Source: Maylandia zebra
Taxonomy: Eukaryota > Chordata > Actinopteri > Cichliformes > Cichlidae
Direction of reading: 5' to 3'
Length of the DNA stretch: 64,000 nucleotides
NCBI RefSeq assembly: GCF_041146795.1
Contig: NC_135180.1
Coordinates: 39,678,794-39,742,793 of the forward strand
Below the pieces are notes generated by a model, which searched no databases, was not told where the DNA came from, and worked only from the letters and a program-made list of their open reading frames with translations. Shown here one piece after another: positions 42,414-52,562 of this stretch (its first letter is position 1; each line of letters starts with the position of its first letter). Position numbers and translations under genes: made by a program.

Positions 42414-42560
42414 CTTCTCACATCCCAACTGGTCGCAGCAGATAGCCCCGCCCCTCCCTGAGCCTGGTTCTGCCGGAGGTTTCTTCCTTCTTCCTTACAA
42501 TAAATGACTGTTACTGTGATTTTGCACTGTATAAATACAATAGAATTGAACTGAAATAGA

Positions 42561-43111
42561 TATAATAATCTTTTTCTTCAGACAGCTTTCAATTTGTTTC
42601 CACTCATGTACTGTTGCATGAGATAAACATCAAAACCAAACAGAAACAGTTGCATAACTGATCATGTGCCAGCCACAGGCCTGCACTTCATCTGTCAATT
42701 GGTAGGTAAAGTAGGAGCTAAGTGCATGATATTTAAGCCTAGAGAGAGACCTAGCTGTGGGAACAGACTCTGGATTTGCCTGAACTGGAGCCAATGAATT
42801 ATCAGACTTCTATTAAGGGCACTTTGGATGATTGTTGAACACTGACTATAAACAAAACACACTGAACTTAACCTCCCAAGACTGCATTTTGAGTCCTGCA
42901 GCTCTCCTTAGTTATGACACCTCCTCAGTAAATTAACAATATGTGCTGCTAGGATATGCTCTGCATATGTATTTTTGTATGGTCTTTATATGAAATGCCT
43001 TGAAGCACCTGTCTTTGTGATTTAATTCTATATAAACAACATTAAAATTGAAACTTAAAAAATGTTTTTTTATTTTTCACATGCAATGATCGAAACTGAA
43101 GAGAAAAGCAC
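42561..43111. other. AT-rich spacer
   Basis: Contains a possible LINE-type tail at about 42990-43060 (GAAATGCCTTGAAGCACC, TTCTATATAAACAACATT). No gene seen. Confidence 0.45.
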
Positions 43112-43231
43112 AGTGCAGCGTTCGATACTGTCGACCATAATATCCTATTAGAGCGATTAGAACATGCTGTAGGTATTACAGGTACTGCACTGCAGTGGTT
43201 TGTATCATATCTGGATGATAACAGGCAACAG
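43112..43231 (+). mobile_element. Rex1/CR1-like LINE RT fragment
   Basis: Reads [16 protein letters not shown] then [13 protein letters not shown], the RT motif A region. It ends where the minisatellite begins. Confidence 0.75.
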
Positions 43232-43235
43232 GCCT

Positions 43236-43953
43236 CCAACAGCCATAGCTCTGCAGGCCACAGCCACAGCCAGGATCCACCATCAGCCAGCAGGCCACAG
43301 CCAGGCTCCTCCATCAGCCGGCAGGCCCAGCCAGGCTCCTCCATCAGTCAGCAGGCCACAGCCAGGCTCCACCATCAGCCAGCAGGCCACAGCCAGGCTC
43401 CTCCATCAGCCAGCAGGCCCAGCCAGGCTCCACCATCAGCTAGCAGGCCACAGCCAGGCTCCACCATCAGCCAGCAGGCCACAGCCAGGATCCACCATCA
43501 GCCAGCAGGCCACAGCCAGGATCCACCATCAGCCAGCAGGCCCAGCCAGGCTCCACTATCAGCCAGCAGGCCACAGCCAGGCTCCACCATCAGCCAGCAG
43601 GCCCAGCCAGGCTCCACCATCAGCCAGCAGGCCACAGCCAGGCTCCACCATCAGCCAGCAGGCCACAGCCAGGATCCACCATCAGCCAGCAGGCCACAGC
43701 CAGGATCCACCATCAGCCAGCAGGCCACAGCCAGGCTCCTCCATCAGCCAGCAGGCCACAGCCAGGCTCCACCATCAGCCAGCAGGCCACAGCCAGGCTC
43801 CACCATCAGCCAGCAGGCCACAGCCAGGATCCACCATCAGCCAGCAGGCCACAGCCAGGATCCACCATCAGCCAGCAGGCCACAGCCAGGCTCCACCATC
43901 AGCCAGCAGGCCACAGCCAGGCTCCACCATCAGCCAGCAGGCCACAGCCAGGC
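43236..43953. repeat. 31-bp minisatellite, ~23 units
   Basis: Unit CAGGCCACAGCCAGGCTCC plus ACCATCAGCCAG, 31 bp, with 30-bp variants (CAGGCCCAGCC) and GCTCC/GATCC and CACC/CTCC alternation. Because 31 is not divisible by three, successive units read in successive frames, giving a long open frame without stops that is not a gene. Confidence 0.95.
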
Positions 43954-44016
43954 GCCATCATCAGAAATTCCGCTTCCGGGTCCCTCGTGGTGGCCGCCTC
44001 GTGCTCTCGCTTCAGT

Positions 44017-44709
44017 ATGCCACCCAAGAAAGGCCCAACACCAGAGGAGGTTGAGGACATTAAAACCTCCCTCGGAGCGCTGTGCGGAGACGTGGCCGCA
44101 GTCAGGGCGCAGCAGGAGCTGCTTCTGGGGCTTCTGGAGGAGGTAAAACAGCTACGCCTCCAAAATGCCGAGAAGGACAGACGGATCATGGATCTCGAGC
44201 GGCGGGTGGATGAGCTGGAGCAGTACACCCGTACGAACGACGTGGTCATCAGCGGTATTAAAATCAAGCCGCGCTCATACGCGCGCGCGGTGGCCGGGAA
44301 CATCGGGGAGCCCAGCGACGAGGAGACCCGCTCGGTGGAGCAACAGGTGGCGTCCTTCCTCCAAAGCAAGGGGATAGAGATGGACCTGGAGCACATAGAA
44401 GCATGTCACTCACTGCCCAGGAGGAGTGACAGACCGCCGGCCATCATTATGAGATTTGTCAATCGGAAGAACAAGGTCGCACTGCTGAAACAAGGACGCA
44501 AACTGAAAGGCACGGACGTTTTCATTAATGAGCATCTGACACGAAAAAACGCAGACATCGCGAGGAAGGCAAGGCAACTGAAGAAGAACGGTAAAATACA
44601 ACATACATGGGTAACAAACTGTAAGATTTTCATTAAGCTAAACGGGACACCAGAAGAGGCAAAAGTACTGATAGTGAGGAACATGGAGGATCTGGACAAG
44701 TATAACTGA
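44017..44709 (+). CDS. LINE ORF1 protein (coiled coil, RNA-binding type), intact
   Basis: 230 residues from the ATG at 44017; an upstream in-frame ATG at 43987 lies in the likely 5' UTR and is not preferred. Residues ~30-75 form a coiled coil ([27 protein letters not shown]) followed by NDVVISGIK, the start of an RRM-like fold. A C-terminal basic segment ([34 protein letters not shown]) completes it. ORF1 proteins of this kind bind LINE RNA and form trimers. It is full length with no lesion, so the copy is not old. Confidence 0.82.
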   Translation: MPPKKGPTPEEVEDIKTSLGALCGDVAAVRAQQELLLGLLEEVKQLRLQNAEKDRRIMDLERRVDELEQYTRTNDVVISGIKIKPRSYARAVAGNIGEPSDEETRSVEQQVASFLQSKGIEMDLEHIEACHSLPRRSDRPPAIIMRFVNRKNKVALLKQGRKLKGTDVFINEHLTRKNADIARKARQLKKNGKIQHTWVTNCKIFIKLNGTPEEAKVLIVRNMEDLDKYN

Positions 44710-44740
44710 CACCAATGTATCAATTACACCAGGAAATGAC

Positions 44741-47700
44741 ATGGACACGTTGAAATTAGTTCTTCAACAGAAAGTAATTGATCTAGATTGTGAATATAAG
44801 GAGCATAATATAATAGATCCAGAAATAGATTCTGAAAGTAACTTTCTCTCTACTTTTGTTAAAAATTGTAATTATTTCACTCAGGAACAATATGAAAAAG
44901 AAATTAACCTAGACGGGAAGCTCTCATTAATTCACTTTAACAGCAGAAGTATGTACTCTAATTTTGATTTCATTAAGGACTATTTGCAACAATTTTCTCG
45001 CCCCTTTAGTGTTATAGCCATCACTGAAACTTGGTTCAATGTCGATAAAGGAATAGATTTTTGTTTGAATGGATATGATTTAAAATACATGAATAGATTA
45101 AATAAGGCGGGCGGCGGGGTTGCTATATATGTTCATAACTCTATAAAATATAATGTTGTAACAACTATGTCTATGGCTATTGATGGAATTTTAGAATGTT
45201 TGACTATTGAGATTATGAATGAAAAAAAAGAAATGTTATAATAAGTTGCATATATCGGACACCCAGTTCAAGTATTGACACTTTTAATGAATGGATAGAA
45301 AAAACGTTTGCTTCGGTGAACCAAAAATTACTATTTATCTGTGGTGACTTTAACATTGATTTGCTAAATCCAACAAGGTTAAAAGCCATTGATGACTTTA
45401 CTGACACAATGTACAGCTTATCACTATATCCAACAATAACAAAGCCAAGCAGAATAACTTCACATAGCGCCACTATTATTGACAACATTTTTACTAATGT
45501 CATGGATTTCCAAATTAATAGTGGCCTGCTTGTCTGTGATATAACTGACCACTTACCAGTTTTTACTTTGTGTGACTGTGATTTAAAAAAAATAGATACC
45601 AAGATCATGATAGCAAAGCGAACAATAAATGAAGAAGCAATTCATGCCTTCAATTTCGATTTAGCACAACAAGATTGGAGTTCGGTGTATGAAGAGTCAG
45701 ATGTGGACAAGGCTTATGATAATTTTCTAGATATTTTTACTATGTGGTACAATAAACATTGTCCTGTAAACGAACACATGACAAAGAAAAAAAAGATAAA
45801 AAGTCCTTGGCTCACAAAAGGAATTATTAATGCTTGCAAAAAGAAAAACAATCTGTATAAACAGTTTATCAAAGTAAAAACAAAAGAAGTGGAACAAAGA
45901 TATAAAGCATATAGAAATAAATTGACTGATATTATAAGAACGAGCAAACAACTTTATTATAGAAGAAGATTATATGAAAATAAAAACAATATAAAAGGAA
46001 CTTGGGATGTGTTAAACAACTTAATTAAACAAGGATCTTCTGGAACATCATATCCTGAATATTTTACTGATGCAAATGGTGAAAATCACAACATGAGTAA
46101 TATTGTCGATGGGTTCAATAAATTCTTCATAAATGTTGGCCCTGAACTAGCAGCGGACATCCCGTGTCATAAAAATGAAAATATCAGTAATATAAAATCA
46201 AATCCCTTTTCACTGTTCCTCTCAGCTACAAATGAGCAAGAAGTAATAAATATCACATTAAAATGTAAAAGTAAGTCTTCAATGGATTATCATGACATAA
46301 ATATGTCTGTAGTTAAACAGGTTATTCTGAATATTGCTAGTCCCTTAACATATATCTGTAATTTATCATTTCAGTCCGGTTGTTTTCCAAAAAAAATGAA
46401 AATTGCGAAAGTAATACCACTATATAAAAGTAATGACAAACACAGTTTTACCAATTATAGGCCTATTTCTCTACTGCCTCAATTCTCAAAAATTCTAGAA
46501 AACTTTTTAATTCAAGATTAGAAAAATTCCTTGAAAAACATCAAATAATAAATGTTGGTCAGTATGGTTTCAGAACGCAAAGAACCACTTCAATGGCGAT
46601 AATTGAGGCAGTAGAAGAAATTACTGATACACTGGATAAAAATAAATATGCAGTTGGTATTTTTGTTGACCTCAAAAAGGCCTTCGACACAATCAATCAC
46701 TCAATTTTATTGGATACATTGGAAAGATATGGTATTCGAGGGAAAGCTGGTAACTGGTTAAAAAGTTACCTAACGGGTCGGGAACAATATGTTAGCATAG
46801 GGCATTACCATTCAGAGAAACTTGGTATTACATGTGGTGTTCCCCAAGGGTCAGTGTTGGGACCAAAACTTTTCAATGTATACATAAATGATATTTTTGA
46901 TGTTTCTCAAGTACTTAAACTCATACTGTTCGCAGATGACACCAACATATTTTTCAGTAGCGATGATTATACTGATCTTGTAATGACTGTAAACAGGGAG
47001 CTAAAATTAATAAAAAAATGGATGGACATAAATAAATTATCATTAAATATAAATAAAACTAAAGCAATGTTTTTTGGTAATTTAAAATATAATATAGAAT
47101 TACCAATTATCATTGAAGGTGTACCAATTGATAACATGAGTGAAAACAAATTTTTGGGAGTTATAATTGATAACAAAATTTCATGGAAACCCCACGTCAG
47201 ACACATAAAAACCAAAATTTCCAGAAGCCTCGCAGTTTTGAACAAAGTGAAACCATACCTTGATAAAGATGCACTTCGTACTCTGTACTGTACCCTGGTT
47301 CTTCCATATCTTACATATTGTGTGGAAGTGTGGGGAAATAAAAATACAACTAATCCATGAGTCACAGTACAGAAACGAGCACTGCGTATTATTCACAAGG
47401 CTGGTTATCTAGATCATACTCACAAATTCTTTCTTCAGGCAAAGTTACTTAAATTCCAGGATCTGGTTAATTACAATACATCCATAATTTTGTATAAAGC
47501 TTTTACTAAACTTTTACCGGCAAATTTACAAACTAGATTTGAAATTCGAGAAAAGGTTTATAATGTGAGAGGATTTGGAGAATTCAAATTACCCAGAACT
47601 CGAACAACCCGTAAAGGCTTTTGTGTGTCTGTATGTGGCGTGAAAATCTGGAACAGTCTGAGTTTACAATTGAAACAATGCAAAAATATTCATAGATTTA

Positions 47701-47744
47701 AATTCCTCTACAAACAGTTGGTCTGGTCACAGTATACTCAATGA
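44741..47744 (+). pseudogene. LINE ORF2 (endonuclease + reverse transcriptase), three lesions
   Basis: Starts 31 bp after ORF1. Endonuclease motifs: HFNSRSMYSN, AITETWF, GGVAIYVH, then CGDFNIDLL and DITDHLPVF. RT motifs: NYRPISLLP, VDLKKAFDTI, GVPQGSVLGP, FADDTNIF. Lesions are a frameshift in an A-run at ~45222-45229, a 1-nt loss near 46510, and TGA at 47358-47360 in the same frame that resumes to 47744. All catalytic motifs remain visible. Confidence 0.88.
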
Positions 47745-48309
47745 TGCTTTTAGTGTGCTCTGTAATGTCTGTTCTCTTACCATTGCTGGTATGGATTCCA
47801 AAAAAAAAAAAAAAAAGTGTGCGTATGTATGTACATATATGTACATGTGTGTGTAGATATATATGTATGTATATGTATGTGTGTGTGTATGTTCGTTACT
47901 TGTAGTTATTACTGCCTGTTACCTGTGGTAATGCAATTTATAATTTATATATTCTGTATTCAGTTATGAAGGCTCTAATTGTTGTTTGCGAGCTGCAGTT
48001 TAGATGCTTGTATGTGCCCGGGGCTGTTGATGGGTCTGTATGCAATGATGGGCGTAGCTGCGGGAAGTTTATTGTTTTGTTTTGTTTTTTTGTTGATGAG
48101 TGAGTATAGGGGTGGGATTTAATAAGTTTTCTTCGTCCCACTCCTTTTTCAGGCAATTTTTGTTTTTTGTTTTGTGCATTTTATGTTCAATATAGGTATT
48201 TGTTGTGCCTGAAAATGAACAAATAAATGAAATGAAATGAATGAAAATGAAAAAACAGTACTGAGGAAAATTATAACTCAAAGCCCTACACTGAACTTAT
48301 TATTTGGTT

Positions 48310-48311
<2 letters not shown>

Positions 48312-48377
<66 letters not shown>
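48312..48377. repeat. (CA)n microsatellite
   Basis: About 33 CA units between the LINE tail and the OR4 3' flank. Confidence 0.95.
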
Positions 48378-48380
<3 letters not shown>

Positions 48381-49135
48381 TACATATTTTTCATATCCAG
48401 CATAAATGCTGTGTCTTTTGGGTCTGACAACAAAGTAGCACCCCACACCCCATGGCAGCTGTGACAGGTTCCAGCGACCCTGATAAGGATAACCAGAACA
48501 GAGTAGATGGATGTTTTCTCACTTCCATTTTCACTGGTTACTGCAACAAAGTCAATGACTCTTTAATCTGTTGGTTTGCAGAAATTTCAGGCACAAGCAG
48601 GCATTTATAAAATGGAAGAAATCACATCTGTATCGGGATAAAGAGAAAAACCTGTTTACTAACTTACATTTATTAAATCTAAAAGGCAAAGAAACTGGCA
48701 TTGAAACTTCATCTGTGCACCAAATCAGCGGTACCATTAGCCCCAACCTGACTGCCAAAAATGATCTTGTAGCCTTTAGGCTAACTTAACACTTCTAAAT
48801 ATATTAAATAATGAACTAAGTGATGGCACGACTTCTGATTTCAGACATTAAGACCAAAAACAATACCAGTTCAGACAATTCTGTGTTTAGTTTATTATAT
48901 CATTTCTCATAAGATTTCATTATAATAAGGCACTGCAACAGTCCTTGTAAACCTGTCAGCTTGAGGCTGAATTCAAATCAGAAAAGAGACGGATCAGGAA
49001 AACAAAAAGGACAAAATGGATGGATCTTGATTCTGACATGAAGACGTATTTAATCTTCTCCAGAATTAACTGTGGAGAAATTTAACTGCCAAATATTTGC
49101 TGAATAAAGCACAAACACATAGTTTTAACTGGATA
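48378..49135. other. 3' flank of OR4
   Basis: Positions 48460-48515 resemble a LINE tail (CCAGCGACCCTGATAAGGAT, AGATGGATG). The rest is AT-rich with no recognised gene. Confidence 0.45.
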
Positions 49136-50098
49136 TTATATTTTAAAGTTTGATTTGTGACAAAGTGTAAAAACCTTCATTCTACAAATTACATTTTTAC
49201 ATGAGACTCGGATTTTGGTCAGATTTAGCCCATAGATTACAGGATTGAAGAGTGGTTGGCACGTCAGCCAATATAATGATAAAAAAATACGCAACATATT
49301 TGGGAGCTGTCTCATATCAAATCTGTTTTGTATAATTTCAAAAAAAGCACCACATGAAAAATTGAGCAGTGAGGCGAGGTGAGGTGTGCAGGTGCTGATG
49401 GCTTTGTGTCGCATCTGTTTGGATCCAGAAAAACAGACTTTAAGGATCCTCATGTAGGTGTAAAAAATTAAAGTTACCAGAAGAACTAAAGTGAACGTGT
49501 AGAGTATTCCATAGATGTTATTGGCTGTGGTGTCAGAACAGGCCAGTTTAACAATGGAGTAGTTGTCACAGTACACTTTGTTAATGATGTTCCCACACAG
49601 CTGCAGAGGAGCACTCAGAGAAATTAAAACACTTATTGCAAAAAAAGTCAACAACCATGTTAGTGCAATGAGCACGGATACCTTACTAGAACTCATACAT
49701 GTGTGATATCGCAGAGGACAGCAGATGGCAAGATATCTGTCATAAGAAATAACAGCCAAGTTACTAAACTCAATACTTCCATATGCATAGACACAGAAGA
49801 TCTGCAAGAAACAAAATGAAGCAGAAACAGTGTGAACATCAGAGAGGATCTGAACCAGGAGGGACGGAAACAGCCCTGTACTACCATACAGCTCATTCAC
49901 AAACAGGCTGCACAGAAACATGTACATAGGTTCATGTAAGCTTCTGTTCACACAGATAACCACAATCAGCAGGACATTGGAACCTACAATGAAAATATAC
50001 AAAGCAAGAATAACAAAGAAGCACAAGTAAGTGACACGTCCTGTGTCAAAATAGCCAGCAAGGGTGAAAAAGGAGAGCTGTGTGGTGTTTATCATCAT
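49136..50098 (-). CDS. Olfactory receptor OR4 (teleost odorant receptor)
   Basis: Intact odorant receptor of 320 residues; the second Met (50095) aligns with the start of OR1 and OR2. The C-terminus is ~12 residues longer than OR1 (KVFTLCHKSNFKI). Hallmarks: NTT at the N-terminus, LHEPMYMFL, SYDRYLAIC, loop cysteines, KAISTCTPH, FNPVIYG. The first ~92 residues differ from OR1 at only two positions, including a run of more than 200 nt that appears identical. After that the protein diverges strongly, the same break point as OR1 versus OR2, although OR4 lies 45 kb away and in opposite orientation. Confidence 0.95.
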   Translation of the reverse strand: MMINTTQLSFFTLAGYFDTGRVTYLCFFVILALYIFIVGSNVLLIVVICVNRSLHEPMYMFLCSLFVNELYGSTGLFPSLLVQILSDVHTVSASFCFLQIFCVYAYGSIEFSNLAVISYDRYLAICCPLRYHTCMSSSKVSVLIALTWLLTFFAISVLISLSAPLQLCGNIINKVYCDNYSIVKLACSDTTANNIYGILYTFTLVLLVTLIFYTYMRILKVCFSGSKQMRHKAISTCTPHLASLLNFSCGAFFEIIQNRFDMRQLPNMLRIFLSLYWLTCQPLFNPVIYGLNLTKIRVSCKNVICRMKVFTLCHKSNFKI

Positions 50099-50959
50099 TG
50101 TTCTTTGGATTCACGATAACTGAATGGGTCACCTAAAAATATGTTGTTTTGTTTATCTTTCCAACATCTCACAGATCTGCTGGCTGTACAAATGGCTCAT
50201 CAAACCTAATGATAATAAATAAGTTCAGAAGAAACGAGCTCTAAACTTATTGTATATAAATTTTCAATGAGAAGCTGGACCTAGATGAAACATAAATCTG
50301 TTACAGGAGCAAAGAGCAAGGGTTGGTTTAATGTGTCATCACTGACCATATGCTTATAATAAATAAAGACAATAAAAGTCAAACATAAGCCAAACTTATC
50401 GTTCCTTTATCAAAAGCATTCTAATGATTACAACAAAGTCTTGGATGAAATCCTTACATGAGCTGATCTTCTGCTGTCATTGACCTGAAAATTTGATGCA
50501 TCTTCTAATCTCAGCCGACACCCACCGCAGGAGGCAGAGCTCATTATCTAACACTCATGTTTAAGACTGCCTATTACTGTTTTTAAAAGGACAAAGGGGA
50601 TTCAGGAAATCCCAGCAAAGAGGCCAAGAAAATCCCCAATCAGGGTTATGTTCTTGTCTTTACAAAGATGATCTTATTTTTCTAACCTCTCCCTGTAAAT
50701 CCCATTATCTGGTTGTGAACACTTGCACTTTTCTGAATCCTCCATTCTCTTCCAGTTTACTGCTGCTCTCTGCTATCTACACAGTACAGTACTACACAGC
50801 TCAGTTACCTGCTCCGTTTTTTATTGTTATTTTGCCTGTCCCATTTGGTTCTTTAGCCATCAAAATTGTTGTCTGAAGGCCAAGAAAGACACCCAACAGA
50901 TTTACTTTATCAAGTGGATCATCACAGCCTTGCCATATTCCACAGCATGTCTTTTATCT
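50099..50959. other. 5' flank of OR4 and spacer
   Basis: Only about 15-20 bp directly before the ATG match the OR1/OR2 flank (ATCCAAAGAACAAT). No other gene recognised. Confidence 0.5.
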
Positions 50960-51200
50960 TGTCTTCCTTCTCTCACCCCAACCGGTCGCAGCAGATGGCC
51001 CCGCCCCTCCCTGAGCCTGGTTCTGCCGGAGGTTTCTTCCTGTTAAAAGGGAGTTTTTCCTTCCCACTGTCGCCAAAGTGCTTGCTCATAGGGGGTCATA
51101 TGATTGTTGGGTTTTTCTCTGTATCTATGAAGCGCCTTGAGGTGACTTATGTTGTGATTTGGCGCTATATAAATAAAATTGAATTGAATTGAATTGAATA
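50960..51200 (+). mobile_element. LINE 3' tail ending in GAATT repeats
   Basis: GGTCGCAGCAGATGGCCCCG, CCTGGTTCTGCCGGAGGTTT, GTTAAAAGGGAGTTTTTCCT, then TATATAAATAAAATTGAATT and GAATT repeats. This is the same family as at 40640 and 59560, probably Rex1-like. No coding part. Confidence 0.8.
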
Positions 51201-51246
51201 TTGGTCTATTTGATCGACCGTTGTTGTCACGATTCTTTTCTTTTCT

Positions 51247-52562
51247 TTTATCCATCCATCTTCTTCCGCTTTATCCGGGGCCGGGTCGCGGGGGCAGCAG
51301 CCTAAGCAGAGAAGCCCAGACCTCCCTCTCTCCAGCCACCTCCTCCAGCTTACCTGGGGGAACACCAAGGCGTTCCCAGGCCAGCGTGTCCTGGGTCTGC
51401 CCCGGGGCCTCCTCCTGGTGGGACATGTCTCGAACACCTCACCCAGGAGGCGCCCAGGAGGCAGCCTTGTCAGATGCCCAAACCACCTCAGCTGGCTCCT
51501 TTCGATGTGGAGGAGCAGCGGCTTTACTCTGAGCCCCTGGCTGAACTTCTCACCCTATCTCTAAGGGAGAGGCCAGCCACCCTTCGGAGGAAGCTCATTT
51601 CCACCGCTTGTATCCACAATCTCGTTCTTTCGGTCACTACCCACAGCTCGTGGCCATAGGTGAGAGCTTCGCTTTTACACGTCAGCGTCCACATCACTGC
51701 GGCCGCAGTACCAATCCGTCTGTCGATCTCCGGATCCCTTCTCCCATCACTCGTGAACAAGACCCCGAGATACTTGAACTCCTCCACTAGGGGCATCAGC
51801 TCATCCCCGACCCGGAGTGGGCATTGTTGTGGAAAATTTAACAATAACCTGCATGTGTGAGTCGCTGAAGCACACCCCGTGGTTCCCCCTTTTTGAAAAC
51901 AACGGTGGGACTGAGGCAATTTTACCTCAGGATGGCCAGTCACCGCAATGTGGAGAGAGCATCCCAGTGAAACGCCAGGACCATTCCTGAATTGTGGCCA
52001 CCACCCTTACATCTTATATACAGAGACACAGACAAAGAACATTCCACAAACTCTTACACATTGGCCCCTCTCACGGGGGGGCTATACCTTCTCGCTCACA
52101 GAGAGAATTATGACCTTGTTTCCTGCTTGGCCGTCACCTAAGGATTTACATCTCTGATAAGCAGAAGGAGTACCACTATCTGTTTAACGTCTCCCATTAC
52201 AACGGCCTCAATGTGTTAACATTCCACATGCATGTAAACAGGTGACAGGAGTGCTCTTACTATAGTATAGTGAGAAAGTGATATTACTATAACTAATGTG
52301 ATATGATTGAATATGTGATTAATACATGAGAAAAGAAATCTGCCACCACAGCACTCCACCCTTTTCCGGCTCAGAACCATGGCCTCAGATTTGGAGGTGC
52401 TGATCCTCATTCCCGCTGCTTCACACTCGGCTGCAAACCGTTCCAGTACGACCTGTAGGCCATCACTCGATGAAGCCAACAGAACCACATCATCCGCAAA
52501 AAGCAGAGATGAAATTCTGAGGCCACCGAAGTGAAAGCCCTCCGCCACTTGGCTGCACCTAG
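51247..52562 (-). mobile_element. Rex3-like LINE fragment interrupted by a solo LTR
   Basis: The 3' end (CATC repeats) is at 51247. Pieces 51247-51824 and 52351-52562 are contiguous Rex3 sequence, interrupted by 51825-52350. The right end is cut by insertion of another Rex3 at ~52563. Frames are broken. Confidence 0.82.
51825..52350 (-). mobile_element. Solo LTR, TGTTGTGG...CCACCACA
   Basis: 526-bp insert with imperfect terminal inverted ends, flanked by GCAT (51821-51824) and GCAC (52351-52354), a 4-bp duplication with one change. On the minus strand a TATATAAG box lies near 52010-52022. It is consistent with a solo LTR of a retrovirus-like element. No genes remain. Confidence 0.65.

Larger units (their letters stand above)
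40621..42560 (+). mobile_element. LINE 3' tail split by a THAP-bearing TIR element
   Basis: 40640-40744 and 42414-42560 together form the common fish LINE 3' end (CCTCTGTCTCTCTTCCACA, GGTCGCAGCAGATAGCCCC, GAGCCTGGTTCTGCCGGAGG). The same tail occurs at 50960-51200 and 59560-59835. The interruption is the element at 40745-42413. Confidence 0.8.
43954..48245 (+). mobile_element. Nearly full-length I/Jockey-like LINE with two ORFs
   Basis: The order is a short 5' UTR (43954-44016), ORF1 (44017-44709), ORF2 (44741-47744, three lesions), a 3' UTR with poly-A at 47801-47816 and TG/TA repeats, and a tail of AAATGAAATGA repeats at ~48222-48245. ORF2 has an APE-type endonuclease and RT. The two-ORF layout and motifs fit the I/Nimb or related Jockey-group clade. 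Confidence 0.85.

Noticed and set aside
43236-43953. CRISPR-like array
   Set aside because: The units are contiguous with no unique spacers, in a vertebrate genome. It is a minisatellite.
43200-44054. 284-codon His/Pro/Ser/Gln-rich frame
   Set aside because: It is read through the 31-bp minisatellite, where each unit shifts frame, so the protein is a by-product of the repeat.
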